Numbered from the stretch's first letter, positions 45,501 to 56,716 are shown. The stretch: 64,000 bases of DNA from Planktotalea sp. (GCF_018607995.1 NZ_JABBAL010000006.1:90366-154365); one strand, 5' to 3'. Notes: generated by a model from the sequence alone, not told the origin. Program-made: numbers and translations.

Positions 45501-47633
45501 CTACCGCGTACGAGGGGCTTTACGCATTGGTCGCGCCTCAGGCCCTTTGCCGGCACGCGTTTTCACCTTGTAGGGCTTGCTCTCGCCGCTTTTAGGCTTG
45601 CCTGCCGCTGCTTTGGCCCGCGCTTTGCGATCGCCCATAGGCTTGGATGGATCCATCGCACCTTTGCGTGATTTGGGCTTAGGCACCGCCGCTTTATGCG
45701 CAACAGCGCCCGTATCTACAGCGCTAGGCGCGCGCACAGGCTTGGATTTGTTCGGCGTGCCAGATTTCGCAGCGTGCTTAGGCGGACGCGGATCGTTTTT
45801 ACCAGGCTTGTCAGCTTTATAAGGCGCTTTGCCCTTGGGCTTGTCGAACTTTGGCTTGGCGCTGCGGGGTTTATCATACCTTGGTTTGTCGCCGCGAGGA
45901 CCATCATGATGTGGCTTATCATAACGAGGCGTGTCTCCCCGTGGGCGATCCTCACGCGGACCTTTACGGTGTGGACGCGCAGGCCCGTCCGCAGGCGGAC
46001 CATTTGGCGAAGCATCAAAATCGGGCTTGCCCGGTAATTCGGTCAGCTTTGCGCCCTGCTCAAGGTCCAAGTCGTCGCCCAGCTCTTTCTTCATGCGCTC
46101 AACGGCGGAGGTCTGAACTTCGACGAATGTCTCTTGATACTGCACGCGGATCGCACCGATATCATCCTTAGAGATATTTCCATTACGACAGAGCATCGGT
46201 AACAACCAACGCGGCTCCGCCTTGTGCTTGCGACCCAAGGACAGTGAGAACCAAGAGCTCGGCCCAAAATCACGCGGCGCGCGTTGCCCTCGCGGTTCGC
46301 GCTTGCCGCGTGTGTCGGTCACTTCGCCCAATTGTTCAGGCGCTGAATGCTTGGAGCGGTGCAGGCGCAAGAATGCCGCTGCGATCTGCTCTGGCTTATA
46401 CTGCGAAAGCAACTTGCCCGCGAAGCTTTGTTCATCTTCGCTCAAAGCCTCTGACCAAGACGGATCATTGAGCATGCGCTCTTCATCGCGCGCATTAACG
46501 TCATCGGCGGAGGGTGCATTTGACCACTCGGCTGTGAGTTTTGCAAAACGCAACAAACGCTCCGCTTTGGATTTCTGCCGGCCTGGTACGATTAGCGCAG
46601 AAATACCTTTGCGACCCGCACGCCCCGTCCGGCCAGAGCGGTGCAGCAGCGTTTCACCATTAGATGGCAAGTCTGCGTGAATCACCAATTCAAGGTTGGG
46701 CAAGTCAATTCCGCGCGCAGCCACATCCGTCGCTACACAAACACGCGCGCGCCCGTCGCGCATCGCTTGGAGTGCATGGGTACGCTCGTTCTGGGACAAC
46801 TCACCCGAGAGCGAGACAACCGAAAACCCTCGGTTCGAAAAACGCGCAGTCAAACGTGCAACCATTGCACGGGTGTTGGCGAAAACAATTGCGTTCTGCG
46901 CTTCATAGTAACGCAACGTGTTGATAATCGCGTTTTCCGTATCGGAGGGCGCGACTGTCATCGCGCGGTAGGTAATATCTGCGTGCTGCGGCCCTTCGCC
47001 GATTGTCTCAACCCGCTTGGTATCTTTGCGTTGATACTTCTGCGCTAGTTTCGCAATACCGCGCGGCACAGTCGCGGAGAACATCAAGGTGCGGCGCTCG
47101 CTTGGTGTTGCGTCCAGAATATATTCCAGATCTTCAGAGAAACCCATATCGAGCATCTCGTCAGCTTCATCCAAAACAACCGCGCGCAAAGCCGATAGAT
47201 CAATCGCCCTGCGCATGATGTGATCGCGTAGACGGCCTGGTGTTGCGACAACAATATGCGCACCACGCTCTAAAGCACGACGTTCTGTACGTGAGTCCAT
47301 GCCGCCGACCGTTGAGGCAACCACAACACCCGCTGGTGAAAATAGCCAATCGAACTCACGCTTCACTTGCAAAGCCAATTCGCGCGTCGGCGCAATGACC
47401 AAAGCCAATGGCGTCGCCGCGCGTTCAAATCGACCGTTCTCTTCCAAAATCGTCGGCGCAATCGCCAGACCGAAGGCAACAGTTTTACCAGACCCTGTTT
47501 GCGCGGAGACAAGCAAGTCTTGATCCAAAAACTCGGGTTGAGACACTTCAACTTGAACCGGTGTTAACGTTTCATAGCCTTTCGCCTTCAAAGCCTCATT
47601 CAAAGTTGGAATTACGTTTTCAAAATCAGTCAT
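45501..47633 (-). CDS. DEAD/DEAH-box RNA helicase with long basic disordered C-terminus
   Basis: SAQTGSGKTVAFGLAIAPTIL, VLDEADEMLDMGF, HRSGRTGRAGRKG; C-terminal K/R/P/D/G repeats; ATG at 47633 preferred. Confidence 0.93.
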   Translation of the reverse strand: MTDFENVIPTLNEALKAKGYETLTPVQVEVSQPEFLDQDLLVSAQTGSGKTVAFGLAIAPTILEENGRFERAATPLALVIAPTRELALQVKREFDWLFSPAGVVVASTVGGMDSRTERRALERGAHIVVATPGRLRDHIMRRAIDLSALRAVVLDEADEMLDMGFSEDLEYILDATPSERRTLMFSATVPRGIAKLAQKYQRKDTKRVETIGEGPQHADITYRAMTVAPSDTENAIINTLRYYEAQNAIVFANTRAMVARLTARFSNRGFSVVSLSGELSQNERTHALQAMRDGRARVCVATDVAARGIDLPNLELVIHADLPSNGETLLHRSGRTGRAGRKGISALIVPGRQKSKAERLLRFAKLTAEWSNAPSADDVNARDEERMLNDPSWSEALSEDEQSFAGKLLSQYKPEQIAAAFLRLHRSKHSAPEQLGEVTDTRGKREPRGQRAPRDFGPSSWFSLSLGRKHKAEPRWLLPMLCRNGNISKDDIGAIRVQYQETFVEVQTSAVERMKKELGDDLDLEQGAKLTELPGKPDFDASPNGPPADGPARPHRKGPREDRPRGDTPRYDKPHHDGPRGDKPRYDKPRSAKPKFDKPKGKAPYKADKPGKNDPRPPKHAAKSGTPNKSKPVRAPSAVDTGAVAHKAAVPKPKSRKGAMDPSKPMGDRKARAKAAAGKPKSGESKPYKVKTRAGKGPEARPMRKAPRTR

Positions 47634-47817
47634 TACATACCTGCCGTTCGAACAAGCCACGCGCATAGGCTCATTCAGACAATAAGTATACCCCCCCAAA
47701 CAAAATGCCGCATCGCAGCAACTTCATCTTTCCAGATAAACTTTGGGGTTTGGGACACAGCCCTATTCCGCCGTTTTAGCGGCTCATCAAGCATGCGCTC
47801 CCGCGCATTCGATTAGA

Positions 47818-49695
47818 TCACCCACGCTCATGGAAATAATCATAGATCACCTGCGCCAGAGCCGCCGAGATCCCATCCACCGCTTTCAAATCGACCAAAT
47901 TGGCTCGACCTACAGCTTTTGCAGATCCGAAGTGCGCCAGTAGCGCCCGCTTTCGCCCTGCCCCGACACCTGGCACATCATCAAGGGGCGTTGCACCAAT
48001 CGCTTTGGAGCGTTTCGCGCGATGCGCGCCTATTGCAAATCGGTGGACCTCATCGCGCATGCGTTGAATGAAATAGAGTACAGGATCATTGTGGCGCAGC
48101 GCAAATGGGCGTTGACACGTACGGTAGAATTCTTCCTTCCCCGCATCGCGATCCACACCCTTGGCAACCCCAACCATCGGGATGTCGCCAACATCATAGA
48201 TTTCCATAATCTCACGCACAGCGCTCACTTGTCCCGCTCCGCCATCGATTAAAAGCAAGTCTGGCCAATCACCTTTTTCACGATCGGGGTCTTCTTTAAT
48301 CAACCGCTTAAAGCGCCGTGTCATGACTTCCTTCATCATGCCAAAATCATCGCCGGGTGTCAGATCATCGCCTTTGATGTTAAATTTACGATAGGCATTC
48401 TTGATGAACCCTTCTGGACCCGCAACAATCATACCCCCAACCGCGTGCGCACCTTGGATGTGGGAGTTATCATACACCTCGATCCGCTGCGGCACTTTCT
48501 CAAGGCTAAATGCCTCTGCCAAGCCCTTCAAAAGCTTACTTTGCGCCTGCGTCTCCGCCATTTTCCGTGCGAGGCTTTCGCGTGCGTTGCGCACTGCACC
48601 GTCCATGATCTCAGCCTTCTCACCCCGTTGCGGCACAATCAGCTCAACTTTTCTGCCAAGCTTTTGCGCCAAAGCGTCCGCCATCAAGTCCTCATTCAAA
48701 AGACCATGACTGAGCAAGATTTGACGTGGCGGATCTTTGGTGTCGTAGAACTGACCCATGAACGCTTCCAAGACTTCGTGCTCGTCGACATCAGCCGCCA
48801 AACGCGGATAATAATCCTTGTTGCCCCAATTCTGATTGGCGCGAATGAAGAAAACTTGCACACAGGCCTGCCCCCCCTCCATGTGCAGCCCGATCACATC
48901 CGCCTCGGACACCCCACGTGGATTGATCCCTTGCGCAGTTTGCACCTGTGTCAGCGCTTTGATGCGATCACGCAACGCAGCTGCGCGCTCAAATTCCATC
49001 TCTTCCGATGCCTGCGCCATTTGGCCCGCTAGCTTATCTTGTAGCTCCGTTGATTTACCCGCCAAAAACCGTTCCGCATCGCGCACGGTTTCTGCGTAAT
49101 CCGCCTCCGATATTTTCCCCACACAGGGTGCAGAACAGCGTTTGATCTGATGCTGCAAGCAGGGCCGCGTGCGCACATCAAAGCTGGAATCACTACAATC
49201 ACGCAACTGAAACGCGCGCTGCAACTGGTTCAACGTCCTGTTCACTGCGCCAGCAGAAGCGAAAGGCCCGTAGTATGCCCCCTTCGCCTTCTTCGCGCCA
49301 CGGTGTTTGGAAATCATTGGATACGCGTGATCTTTACTGACCAGAATGTTCGGGAAACTCTTATCGTCGCGCAACAAGACATTGTACTTGGGCTTAAGCT
49401 GTTTGATCAGGTTTTGCTCAAGCAAAAGCGCTTCTGTTTCAGTCTTTGTCGTCAGAAACATCATGGTTGTAGTTTGCGCAATCATCGTCGCAATACGGCC
49501 CGAATGCCCAGTTCGACGCGCATAATTTGAGACGCGCGCGCGCAAGTTGCGCGCCTTGCCCACGTAAAGAACACGACTCTGCTCATCCAGCATTCGATAC
49601 ACGCCGGGAGAACTATCAAGCGTCTTCAAATAGGCTTGTATAACCTCGGCACCGCGGGGTGCCTGATCACTTTGGGGATTAGGAGTTTCACTCAT
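47818..49695 (-). CDS. uvrC: Excinuclease ABC subunit C
   Basis: SSPGVYRMLDEQSRVLYVGKARNLRARVSNY GIY-YIG domain, DNSHIQGAHAVGGMIVAGPEGF, C-terminal HhH region. Confidence 0.97.
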   Translation of the reverse strand: MSETPNPQSDQAPRGAEVIQAYLKTLDSSPGVYRMLDEQSRVLYVGKARNLRARVSNYARRTGHSGRIATMIAQTTTMMFLTTKTETEALLLEQNLIKQLKPKYNVLLRDDKSFPNILVSKDHAYPMISKHRGAKKAKGAYYGPFASAGAVNRTLNQLQRAFQLRDCSDSSFDVRTRPCLQHQIKRCSAPCVGKISEADYAETVRDAERFLAGKSTELQDKLAGQMAQASEEMEFERAAALRDRIKALTQVQTAQGINPRGVSEADVIGLHMEGGQACVQVFFIRANQNWGNKDYYPRLAADVDEHEVLEAFMGQFYDTKDPPRQILLSHGLLNEDLMADALAQKLGRKVELIVPQRGEKAEIMDGAVRNARESLARKMAETQAQSKLLKGLAEAFSLEKVPQRIEVYDNSHIQGAHAVGGMIVAGPEGFIKNAYRKFNIKGDDLTPGDDFGMMKEVMTRRFKRLIKEDPDREKGDWPDLLLIDGGAGQVSAVREIMEIYDVGDIPMVGVAKGVDRDAGKEEFYRTCQRPFALRHNDPVLYFIQRMRDEVHRFAIGAHRAKRSKAIGATPLDDVPGVGAGRKRALLAHFGSAKAVGRANLVDLKAVDGISAALAQVIYDYFHERG

Positions 49696-50029
49696 GGGTC
49701 AAGAATATGATTCTTCATAGTTAGCTGCAATGATACTCGCGTCAGAGCAAGAGAAAAGACATCCACGATTCCTGTGGATAAGTCTGCGGATAGTTTGGCC
49801 TGACACGAAAATTTCCTTTGTTTTTCGGCCGCTTCTACTATTTGCCTAAAAATCAGGCGTTTACGCAAGGCGCTGATAACATTGCATAAAAATATTAACT
49901 TCGGTTAAATTGTTGAAAACACTCAGTTAATAATATGAAAGTGTTAACTTGCCGGGCTATCCTGCAAAACTTTCAGCAAGTTGACCTTAAAGCAACTCAT
50001 TCGCTTGTGTAATTCAACACGTTCAGGGT

Positions 50030-50986
50030 CTAGAAAATCACAATTCCAACGTAGGCGGCATAGGCAACGAACAGGCCGATGCCCCAAGCGCGCGTGATAT
50101 TCCATCGCCAAAAGACGAAGGGCATAAGCAAGACTGATGCGCCCAGCATCACCCATAAATCGAAACGTAAAAACTCTGGCGCGACGGGGATCGGACCTAT
50201 CAAGGCGGCAACGCCAATGATAGCTAGAAGGTTAAACATGTTGGATCCGATGACATTGCCCAGCGCCACATCTGCCTGGCGCCGCAACGCCGCCATCGTA
50301 GTTGTTGCAAGTTCAGGTAAAGACGTGCCCAGCGCAACAAGCGTGAGCCCAATGACAGTTTCACTAACGCCATATTCGCGCGCTATCAGCGATGCATTAT
50401 CAACCAGCAAATCCGCACCCAGTGGCAAACCAATTAGGCCCAGCAAGAGAAAAGCGATGATCTGCCACCACGGCATATTCGGATCTGCGCCCTCAATTTC
50501 CTCCTCGCCCTCGTTCACCGCCAACGCCGCACCTTTTCTGTACTTATGCGCATCGCGGAAGGCATCGAACAAAACATAACTCAGAGCGGCCAAAAGCACC
50601 AAAGCCTGCCAGGTCCCGAATCTGCCTGTGAAGGCGAGCGCAATGAACAGGACTGTCGCAAGCATCATGAACACATAGGTCTTGCGGGTATTGTATTCGG
50701 ACGTGTGTAAGGTCGCCAAAATTGCGGGAAAGCCGAGAACCAGTAAGATATTTGCGGTATTTGAGCCAACAACATTGCCCATCGCGATGTCCGGCTTGTT
50801 TTCAAGAACCGAATTGATTGCGATCAACAACTCTGGCGCAGAGGTTCCAAACGCTACTATCGTAAGGCTCACAATCAAGGCGGGAATGCCAACGCGCAAA
50901 CTCAGGTTGACCGCACCGTTCACCAAGGCGTCACCTGCCATTAGCAAGATCACCAAAGCCAATGAGCACAAAAGCCATGTTACCAT
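50030..50986 (-). CDS. Calcium/sodium antiporter (CaCA family, YrbG-like)
   Basis: Two GTSAPEL / GTSLPELATT alpha repeats with GNVVGSNTANILLVLG and GNVIGSNMFNLLAIIG. Confidence 0.93.
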   Translation of the reverse strand: MVTWLLCSLALVILLMAGDALVNGAVNLSLRVGIPALIVSLTIVAFGTSAPELLIAINSVLENKPDIAMGNVVGSNTANILLVLGFPAILATLHTSEYNTRKTYVFMMLATVLFIALAFTGRFGTWQALVLLAALSYVLFDAFRDAHKYRKGAALAVNEGEEEIEGADPNMPWWQIIAFLLLGLIGLPLGADLLVDNASLIAREYGVSETVIGLTLVALGTSLPELATTTMAALRRQADVALGNVIGSNMFNLLAIIGVAALIGPIPVAPEFLRFDLWVMLGASVLLMPFVFWRWNITRAWGIGLFVAYAAYVGIVIF

Positions 50987-50989
50987 GTG

Positions 50990-51160
50990 TTAGCCCCTAC
51001 CCTTGCCACACGCACAAGGTCCACGGCCGATTTTGAAACGACCACACTTTCTGCACTTGGCATTCTGCCACTGTTTTTGCCCAGGGAAGGTAAACTTCCC
51101 GAACATGGCCAACACGCCCATGCCCACGAGAAAAAGTGTGACAATCTTGAATATCACGTC
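50990..51160 (-). CDS. Small membrane protein with C-terminal Cys-rich (zinc-ribbon-like) tail
   Basis: IFKIVTLFLVGMGVLAMFGKFTFPGQKQWQNAKCRKCGRFKIGRGPCACGKGRG; start uncertain, overlaps the upstream S49 peptidase stop. Confidence 0.6.
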   Translation of the reverse strand, partial: DVIFKIVTLFLVGMGVLAMFGKFTFPGQKQWQNAKCRKCGRFKIGRGPCACGKGRG

Positions 51161-51956
51161 AAAGACCAAACCGCGCAAATTCGGCGCGCTCTTCGATACC
51201 ACCCAAAGCATCGGTGGCGATTTGCGCGCCTATCCGGCTCATAAACCCGCGTTTCAGCCCGTAGCGCTTGAAGCGCACTTTATCACCAAAACGCGCCTTC
51301 ATCACAGGCACCAAATGAGCGATCCCATCTATCAGGCCCACATCTTTCGCCACCTCGCCAATCCAGATATCGCCGGTGAACAATTCACTGCCCTTGTCGA
51401 GCTTTCCTCCACGACGCTTTTGCACGTATCGAATGAAATTGGTGTGAATTTGCTCGAGCATTCCTTTAAGACGCGCCACATCTTCTTCTGTTTCAGGCTT
51501 GAACGGGTCCATCATAGATTTGGATTTGCCCGCGGTGTGAACCCGTCGCTCGATGCCCTGTTTGGCCAGAAAGACATGCGCGCCAAAACCTGCAGAGATC
51601 ACGCCAATGGATCCCAGAACCGAACTTTCGTCCGCATAAATTTCGTCCGCCGCCGCCGCAAGCCAATAACCACCGGAGGCCGCAACGTCCTCGACAAAGG
51701 CGATAACGGGAATTTCGTTTTCATCCGCTAAACGTCGGATCCTCGCCCCAATCAGCGAACTTTGAACAGGACTGCCACCGGGTGAGTTGATCTGTAAAGC
51801 AACCGCATCGGGTTTGCCGCGCGTGAACGCTTTCTCGAGCACGGGCGCGAGAGATTGATCATTGAGCGCGCCGCGCCCGCTCATACCGATGGCGCCAGAC
51901 AGGCGCACAACGGCGACCACAGGCTCGGACTTTATGAAGGGAACAAAACGTTTCAT
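51159..51956 (-). CDS. S49 family signal-peptide-peptidase-like serine protease
   Basis: VAVVRLSGAIG, ALQINSPGGSPVQSSLI, VEDVAASGGYWLAAAADEIYADESSVLGSIGVI. Confidence 0.92.
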   Translation of the reverse strand: MKRFVPFIKSEPVVAVVRLSGAIGMSGRGALNDQSLAPVLEKAFTRGKPDAVALQINSPGGSPVQSSLIGARIRRLADENEIPVIAFVEDVAASGGYWLAAAADEIYADESSVLGSIGVISAGFGAHVFLAKQGIERRVHTAGKSKSMMDPFKPETEEDVARLKGMLEQIHTNFIRYVQKRRGGKLDKGSELFTGDIWIGEVAKDVGLIDGIAHLVPVMKARFGDKVRFKRYGLKRGFMSRIGAQIATDALGGIEERAEFARFGL

Positions 51957-52020
51957 CCGTCCGATGTAGATTGCCCATTGGCGCGAAACAAGACGCGCAT
52001 TCGATATATTGTGAACTGTC

Positions 52021-52782
52021 TCACTTACGGATCCGCCAACCAGTCTTGAATATCCACCAAACCACGATCAGGCAGAGCGCCGTAAAGCTCGCGATTGCCA
52101 GCAAACTTAGGCCGATTGGCACATCCGTCATGCCGAAAAACGCCCAGCGGAAACCCGAGATCAAATAGACGACAGGATTGAACAAAGTGATCGTTTGCCA
52201 GATGGGCGGCAACATGGAAATCGAGTAAAATGATCCGCCAAGGAAGACCAAAGGCGTGACAATCAGCAATGGAATAAGCTGTAATTGCTCAAAATTCTGC
52301 GCCCAAATGCCGATGATAAAGCCGAACAGCGCAAAACTCACACAGGTCAGCAACATGAAGGCAATCATCGCGAACGGGTGCTGGATTTGCAGATCCACGA
52401 ACAGGGCGGAGGTTGCAAGAATCACCACCCCAATGAACAGCGCTTTCGTTGCTGCCGCACCTACATAGCCAATCACAATCTCCAAAAAATTCACAGGGGC
52501 GGACAGTAATTCGTAGATCGCGCCGATGAATTTCGGAAAATAGATACCAAAAGAGGCGTTGGAAATCGCTTGGGTCATCACGCTTAACATGATGAGTCCC
52601 GGCACGATGAACGCGCCATAGCTGACGCCGTCGACTTGATCGATGCGACTGCCAATCGCAGCACCAAAGACCACAAAGTAGAGCGAAGTGGAGATCACCG
52701 GCGAAATGAAGCTTTGCATCAAAGTGCGAAAGAAACGCGCCATTTCAGAGACATAAATGGATCGAACAGCTTGCCAATTCAT
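52021..52782 (-). CDS. ABC-2 type transporter permease
   Basis: [21 protein letters not shown]...[14 protein letters not shown], six TM segments. Confidence 0.9.
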   Translation of the reverse strand: MNWQAVRSIYVSEMARFFRTLMQSFISPVISTSLYFVVFGAAIGSRIDQVDGVSYGAFIVPGLIMLSVMTQAISNASFGIYFPKFIGAIYELLSAPVNFLEIVIGYVGAAATKALFIGVVILATSALFVDLQIQHPFAMIAFMLLTCVSFALFGFIIGIWAQNFEQLQLIPLLIVTPLVFLGGSFYSISMLPPIWQTITLFNPVVYLISGFRWAFFGMTDVPIGLSLLAIASFTALCLIVVWWIFKTGWRIRK

Positions 52783-53708
52783 GCTGCATCTTCCGCAACC
52801 AGTCCGACAAAAATATCTTCGAGGCTGGATTGTTTGGTTTGCAAATCACGCATGGTGAGGCCAGCACTTGCAAGATCGGCCAGAAGGCTTGTGATGCCGG
52901 TACGTTCACCTCGCCTGTCATAAGAATACAAAAGCGCTCGTCCTGCATCCACCAGCTCCAGATTATAAACGGCCAGTGCGTCGGGAACTGTTTCAATCGC
53001 TGTCGTCAAATCAATCTGCAATTGCTTTTGCCCCATCCGTGTCAGCAAGGCCTGTTTTTCTTCAACTAACAGCAGCTTGCCCTTGGCAATCACACCTATG
53101 CGATCCGCGATGGCTTCGGCTTCCTCAATGTAGTGGGTGGTCAGAATAATCGTTGTGCCGCTCGCCTTTAGACCCGCCACAATCTTCCACATATCCTTGC
53201 GCAATTCAACGTCCACGCCAGCGGTCGGTTCGTCCAAAAAGAGCACCTCCGGCTCGTGACTCAGCGCTTTTGCAATCAACACACGGCGTTTCATACCACC
53301 TGACAATTCCATGATGCGGCTGTCTTTTTTGTCCCACAAGGAGAGTTCACGCAGAACTTTTTCCAGATACGCCTCGTTTTTTGGCTTTCCAAACAGCCCG
53401 CGTGAGAAACGAACTGTGTTAATCACACGCTCAAAGGGCTCAAGATTGATTTCTTGTGGCACCAAACCGATCATACGGCGCGCATCACGATAGCCATTCA
53501 CGATGTCATGGCCGCCGACCGTAACGGACCCGCTGGTGCCTTCGGTGATGCCACAAATCGTTGAGATCAGGGTGGTTTTACCTGCACCATTGGGGCCAAG
53601 CAACGCTAGGATTTCACCTTTTTCAATGTCCAAGGTCACACCACTAAGGGCTTCAAAACCGCCGTCGTATCGTTTGACCAAATCGCGCACACTTAAAATT
53701 GCTGCCAT
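52779..53708 (-). CDS. ABC-2 type exporter ATPase
   Basis: [49 protein letters not shown]; 4-bp overlap with the permease. Confidence 0.92.
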   Translation of the reverse strand: MAAILSVRDLVKRYDGGFEALSGVTLDIEKGEILALLGPNGAGKTTLISTICGITEGTSGSVTVGGHDIVNGYRDARRMIGLVPQEINLEPFERVINTVRFSRGLFGKPKNEAYLEKVLRELSLWDKKDSRIMELSGGMKRRVLIAKALSHEPEVLFLDEPTAGVDVELRKDMWKIVAGLKASGTTIILTTHYIEEAEAIADRIGVIAKGKLLLVEEKQALLTRMGQKQLQIDLTTAIETVPDALAVYNLELVDAGRALLYSYDRRGERTGITSLLADLASAGLTMRDLQTKQSSLEDIFVGLVAEDAA

Positions 53709-53800
53709 TGCCGTCCTCTTCATTAAGCACTGCCTATATGCTTCGTGCAGCAGTCGCAAACAGGCTGGCATTGGTGCCGCGATGCCTATACCGCTCAAGG

Positions 53801-54772
53801 ATGGAAACACGCGACACCTCTACACTCGGCATCCTTTTCATTCTGATTGGGATGGGCGCAATCTCCATCAATGATGTGCTGATCAAGCAGCTATCAGGCG
53901 GATATCCATTGCATCAACTGGTGTTTACGCGTTCCTCCATCGGTTTGATATTCTCGATCTTCTTGCTGCAACTGGAAGGCGGCTGGGGACTTTTGAAAAC
54001 CTCGTCACCGGGATTGCATCTGTTGCGCGCACTTATGGTCGTGATATCGAACATGTCGTTTTTCGCTGCGATTGCGGTGCTGCCTTTAGCTGAAACCACC
54101 GCACTCTTCTTCGCAGCCCCCTTAATGATAACGCTCTTGTCCATCCCGATCTTGGGCGAAAAAGTTGGCCCCATGCGATTGTCAGCCGTCTTAGTCGGCT
54201 TTATCGGAGTTTTAATCATGCAAAGACCGTGGCAAAGCGTGGCAGATACGGATGTAAACCGTATCGTTCTGTTATTGCCGATCGTTGCCGCGCTGACCTA
54301 CGCAATCAACCAAGTCATGACGCGTAAGTTGGGGGTCAGCAGTAAAGCGTCCGCTCTTGCGATTTACATCCAAGTGACGTTCATCTTCGTGTCCCTCGGG
54401 TTTTATATGGTCGCCGGTGACGGACGATATGCAGTGGATGCAGAAAATGGCGCAGTGGTTTTTTTGTTGCGCGCCTGGCAATGGCCTCTGCCGGGGGATT
54501 GGCCCTACATGCTGGGCCTTGGTTTTCTGTCGGCTATCGTTGGTTACTGCTTGGGTCAAGCTTATCGCGTCAGTAGCGCGGCGACGGTTGCGCCTTTTGA
54601 ATACATCGGCCTTCCCCTTGCAGTGCTTTGGGGTTTTGCCATCTTCAGCGAATTGCCAGATTTGGCTGTCACCCTTGGAATTGTGTTGATCATGGGCGCA
54701 GGCCTGTTCGTATTTTTGCGCGAACGTATGCTGGCCAAACGCATCACGCGCCCAACCAACATGCGCCGTTAG
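53801..54772 (+). CDS. DMT (EamA) family transporter
   Basis: Ten-TM duplicated EamA-like protein; [45 protein letters not shown]. Confidence 0.88.
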   Translation: METRDTSTLGILFILIGMGAISINDVLIKQLSGGYPLHQLVFTRSSIGLIFSIFLLQLEGGWGLLKTSSPGLHLLRALMVVISNMSFFAAIAVLPLAETTALFFAAPLMITLLSIPILGEKVGPMRLSAVLVGFIGVLIMQRPWQSVADTDVNRIVLLLPIVAALTYAINQVMTRKLGVSSKASALAIYIQVTFIFVSLGFYMVAGDGRYAVDAENGAVVFLLRAWQWPLPGDWPYMLGLGFLSAIVGYCLGQAYRVSSAATVAPFEYIGLPLAVLWGFAIFSELPDLAVTLGIVLIMGAGLFVFLRERMLAKRITRPTNMRR

Positions 54773-56319
54773 CTGCGCATAAAGCTATCGATCTTCGCTA
54801 TTTGATCGTCACACAAACGCAGGCCGAGCTTGCTGCGACGCCAGATCACATCCTCTGCGCTGCGTGCAAATTCATGGGTTTTTAGCCATGTGAGTTCCGC
54901 AGCGGTCAGTGTCGCACCAAAGTCTTCGCCCAGATCGCTAGCAGCCTTTGCCTCGCCCAGAATGATCTGCGCGTCGGTGCCGTAAGCCCGCACCAAACGC
55001 TGCGCCCAGCGCGCGGTAAGAAACGTATATTCACGTTGTAAATTTGCAATCAGCGGCGCGACGTCATCCACCTGAAAGTCACCGCCAGGCATCGCAACAC
55101 CTGCAGTCCAATCAACACTCAGCCCTTCAAACTGCGTGCCTATCTTCGCCAAGGCACTTTCTGCCAAACGGCGATATGTCGTAATTTTACCACCAAAAAT
55201 ATTGAGTAAAGGGGCCGCATTGGTATCAAGTTTCAACGTATAATCACGTGTCAAAGCAGAAGCGTTTTCAGCACCATCATCATAAAGCGGACGCACCCCA
55301 GAGTAAGTCCACACGATTTGATCGCGCGTCACAGGCGTTTCAAAGTATTTCGATACAAACGCGCACAGGTAATCCTGCTCTTCAGGGGTGCAGGTCGGCA
55401 CCTCTGATAGGTCGTTATGATCCGCGTCTGTTGTGCCAATCAGGGTAAAATCACCCTCGTAAGGAATCGCGAAAATAATGCGACCATCCTCGCCTTGGAA
55501 AAGGTAGCACTTGTCATGATCATAGAGCTTGGGCACCACGATGTGCGAACCTCGCACCAACCGCACACCTTCGCGGCTGTTCGAGCCAAGAGTGCCGTTC
55601 AATACATCGCCAACCCAAGGCCCAGCGGCGTTCACGATCATCTTCGCGCTCACATCGCGCAGGCCGTCGTTGTCTTCTAGCGTTACCGTCCAATGGTCAT
55701 CCCTGCGCACCGTGTCGATCACTTTCGTGCGCACCATTATCTTAGCGCCGCGCACCTCTGCATCGCGGGCGTTCAAAACCACAAGGCGGGAATCCTCAAC
55801 CCAGCAATCCGAATATTCATAGGCTTTCGCAAAGCGATCCTGAAGCGGTGCGCCTTCGACACCGGTGCGCAAATCAACGGTCGAGGTCGCAGGCAGGATC
55901 TTTCGCCCACCCAACGTGTCATAAAGGAACAGGCCAAAGCGGATCAGCCATGCAGGGCGGCGTCCTTTCATCCAAGGCATAAAAAAACTGAGAAGTTTGG
56001 AGGTTGGCGTCGCACTCTCAAAACGCATGTCTTTGTAACAAGGCAGTACAAATCGCATGGGCCAAGAAATATGCGGCATCGCGCGCAAGAGTGTTTCGCG
56101 CTCGATCAAGGCTTCCCGCACCAAACGGATCTCGAAATACTCCAAATAGCGCAAACCACCATGAAAGAGCTTGGTCGACGCACTGGAAGTGGCAGACGCA
56201 AGATCATTCATTTCCGCCAATCCGACACGCAATCCCCGACCCGCCGCATCACGCGCAATACCACAACCATTGATACCACCACCAATAATGAGCAGGTCAA
56301 AATCTGTTTCCACGGTCAT
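54769..56319 (-). CDS. glpD: Aerobic glycerol-3-phosphate dehydrogenase
   Basis: DLLIIGGGINGCGIARDAAGRGL, SSASTKLFHGGLRYLEYFE, NIFGGKITTYRRLAESAL. Confidence 0.95.
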   Translation of the reverse strand: MTVETDFDLLIIGGGINGCGIARDAAGRGLRVGLAEMNDLASATSSASTKLFHGGLRYLEYFEIRLVREALIERETLLRAMPHISWPMRFVLPCYKDMRFESATPTSKLLSFFMPWMKGRRPAWLIRFGLFLYDTLGGRKILPATSTVDLRTGVEGAPLQDRFAKAYEYSDCWVEDSRLVVLNARDAEVRGAKIMVRTKVIDTVRRDDHWTVTLEDNDGLRDVSAKMIVNAAGPWVGDVLNGTLGSNSREGVRLVRGSHIVVPKLYDHDKCYLFQGEDGRIIFAIPYEGDFTLIGTTDADHNDLSEVPTCTPEEQDYLCAFVSKYFETPVTRDQIVWTYSGVRPLYDDGAENASALTRDYTLKLDTNAAPLLNIFGGKITTYRRLAESALAKIGTQFEGLSVDWTAGVAMPGGDFQVDDVAPLIANLQREYTFLTARWAQRLVRAYGTDAQIILGEAKAASDLGEDFGATLTAAELTWLKTHEFARSAEDVIWRRSKLGLRLCDDQIAKIDSFMRS

Positions 56320-56416
56320 GGGAGTACCTCAATAGGCGAGTCGGGGACTTGGGATGGTTTAGCGCAATCAGTTCGTCATCACCACCACACAGGTTTCGCA
56401 AACCCAAAGCGTTACA

Positions 56417-56716
56417 AGATGCATCTTCGAAAGCAGGTCGATACTTTTGCTCACCGTGCCAATTTTCTTTCCCTTGGTAACAAGCATCGGATTTGATACC
56501 GTCTGGTTCAGTATCGTTGTCGTTGTTGTCATTGAAATCAGTCTGATCACGCCCCCTGTCGGGTTGACCTTCTTCGTACTCAAGGGCGTCGTGGGCGATG
56601 TGTCAACAGCTACGATCTTCAAAGGGGTCACGCCGTTCTGGATGATGGATATTCTCCGGCTCATCCTACTTTTGGCCTTTCCTGCTTTGGTTCTTGATTT
56701 GCCCTCACAGATGTAG
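56417..56716 (+). pseudogene. C-terminal remnant of a TRAP large permease (dctM)
   Basis: RCIFESRSILLLTVPIFFPLVTSIGFDTVWFSIVVVVVIEISLITPPVGLTFFVLKGVVGDVSTATIFKGVTPFWMMDILRLILLLAFPALVLDLP; only the last ~100 residues remain, no partner dctP/dctQ. Confidence 0.88.

Noticed and set aside
45700-46000. DNA tandem repeats in the helicase tail as a CRISPR-like array
   Set aside because: Repeats are imperfect, in-frame, and explained by peptide repeats; no regular spacer structure.
45577-46171. Several long antisense and alternative-frame ORFs opposite the helicase tail
   Set aside because: Explained by the biased codon composition of the K/R/P/G-rich tail; no independent coding signal.
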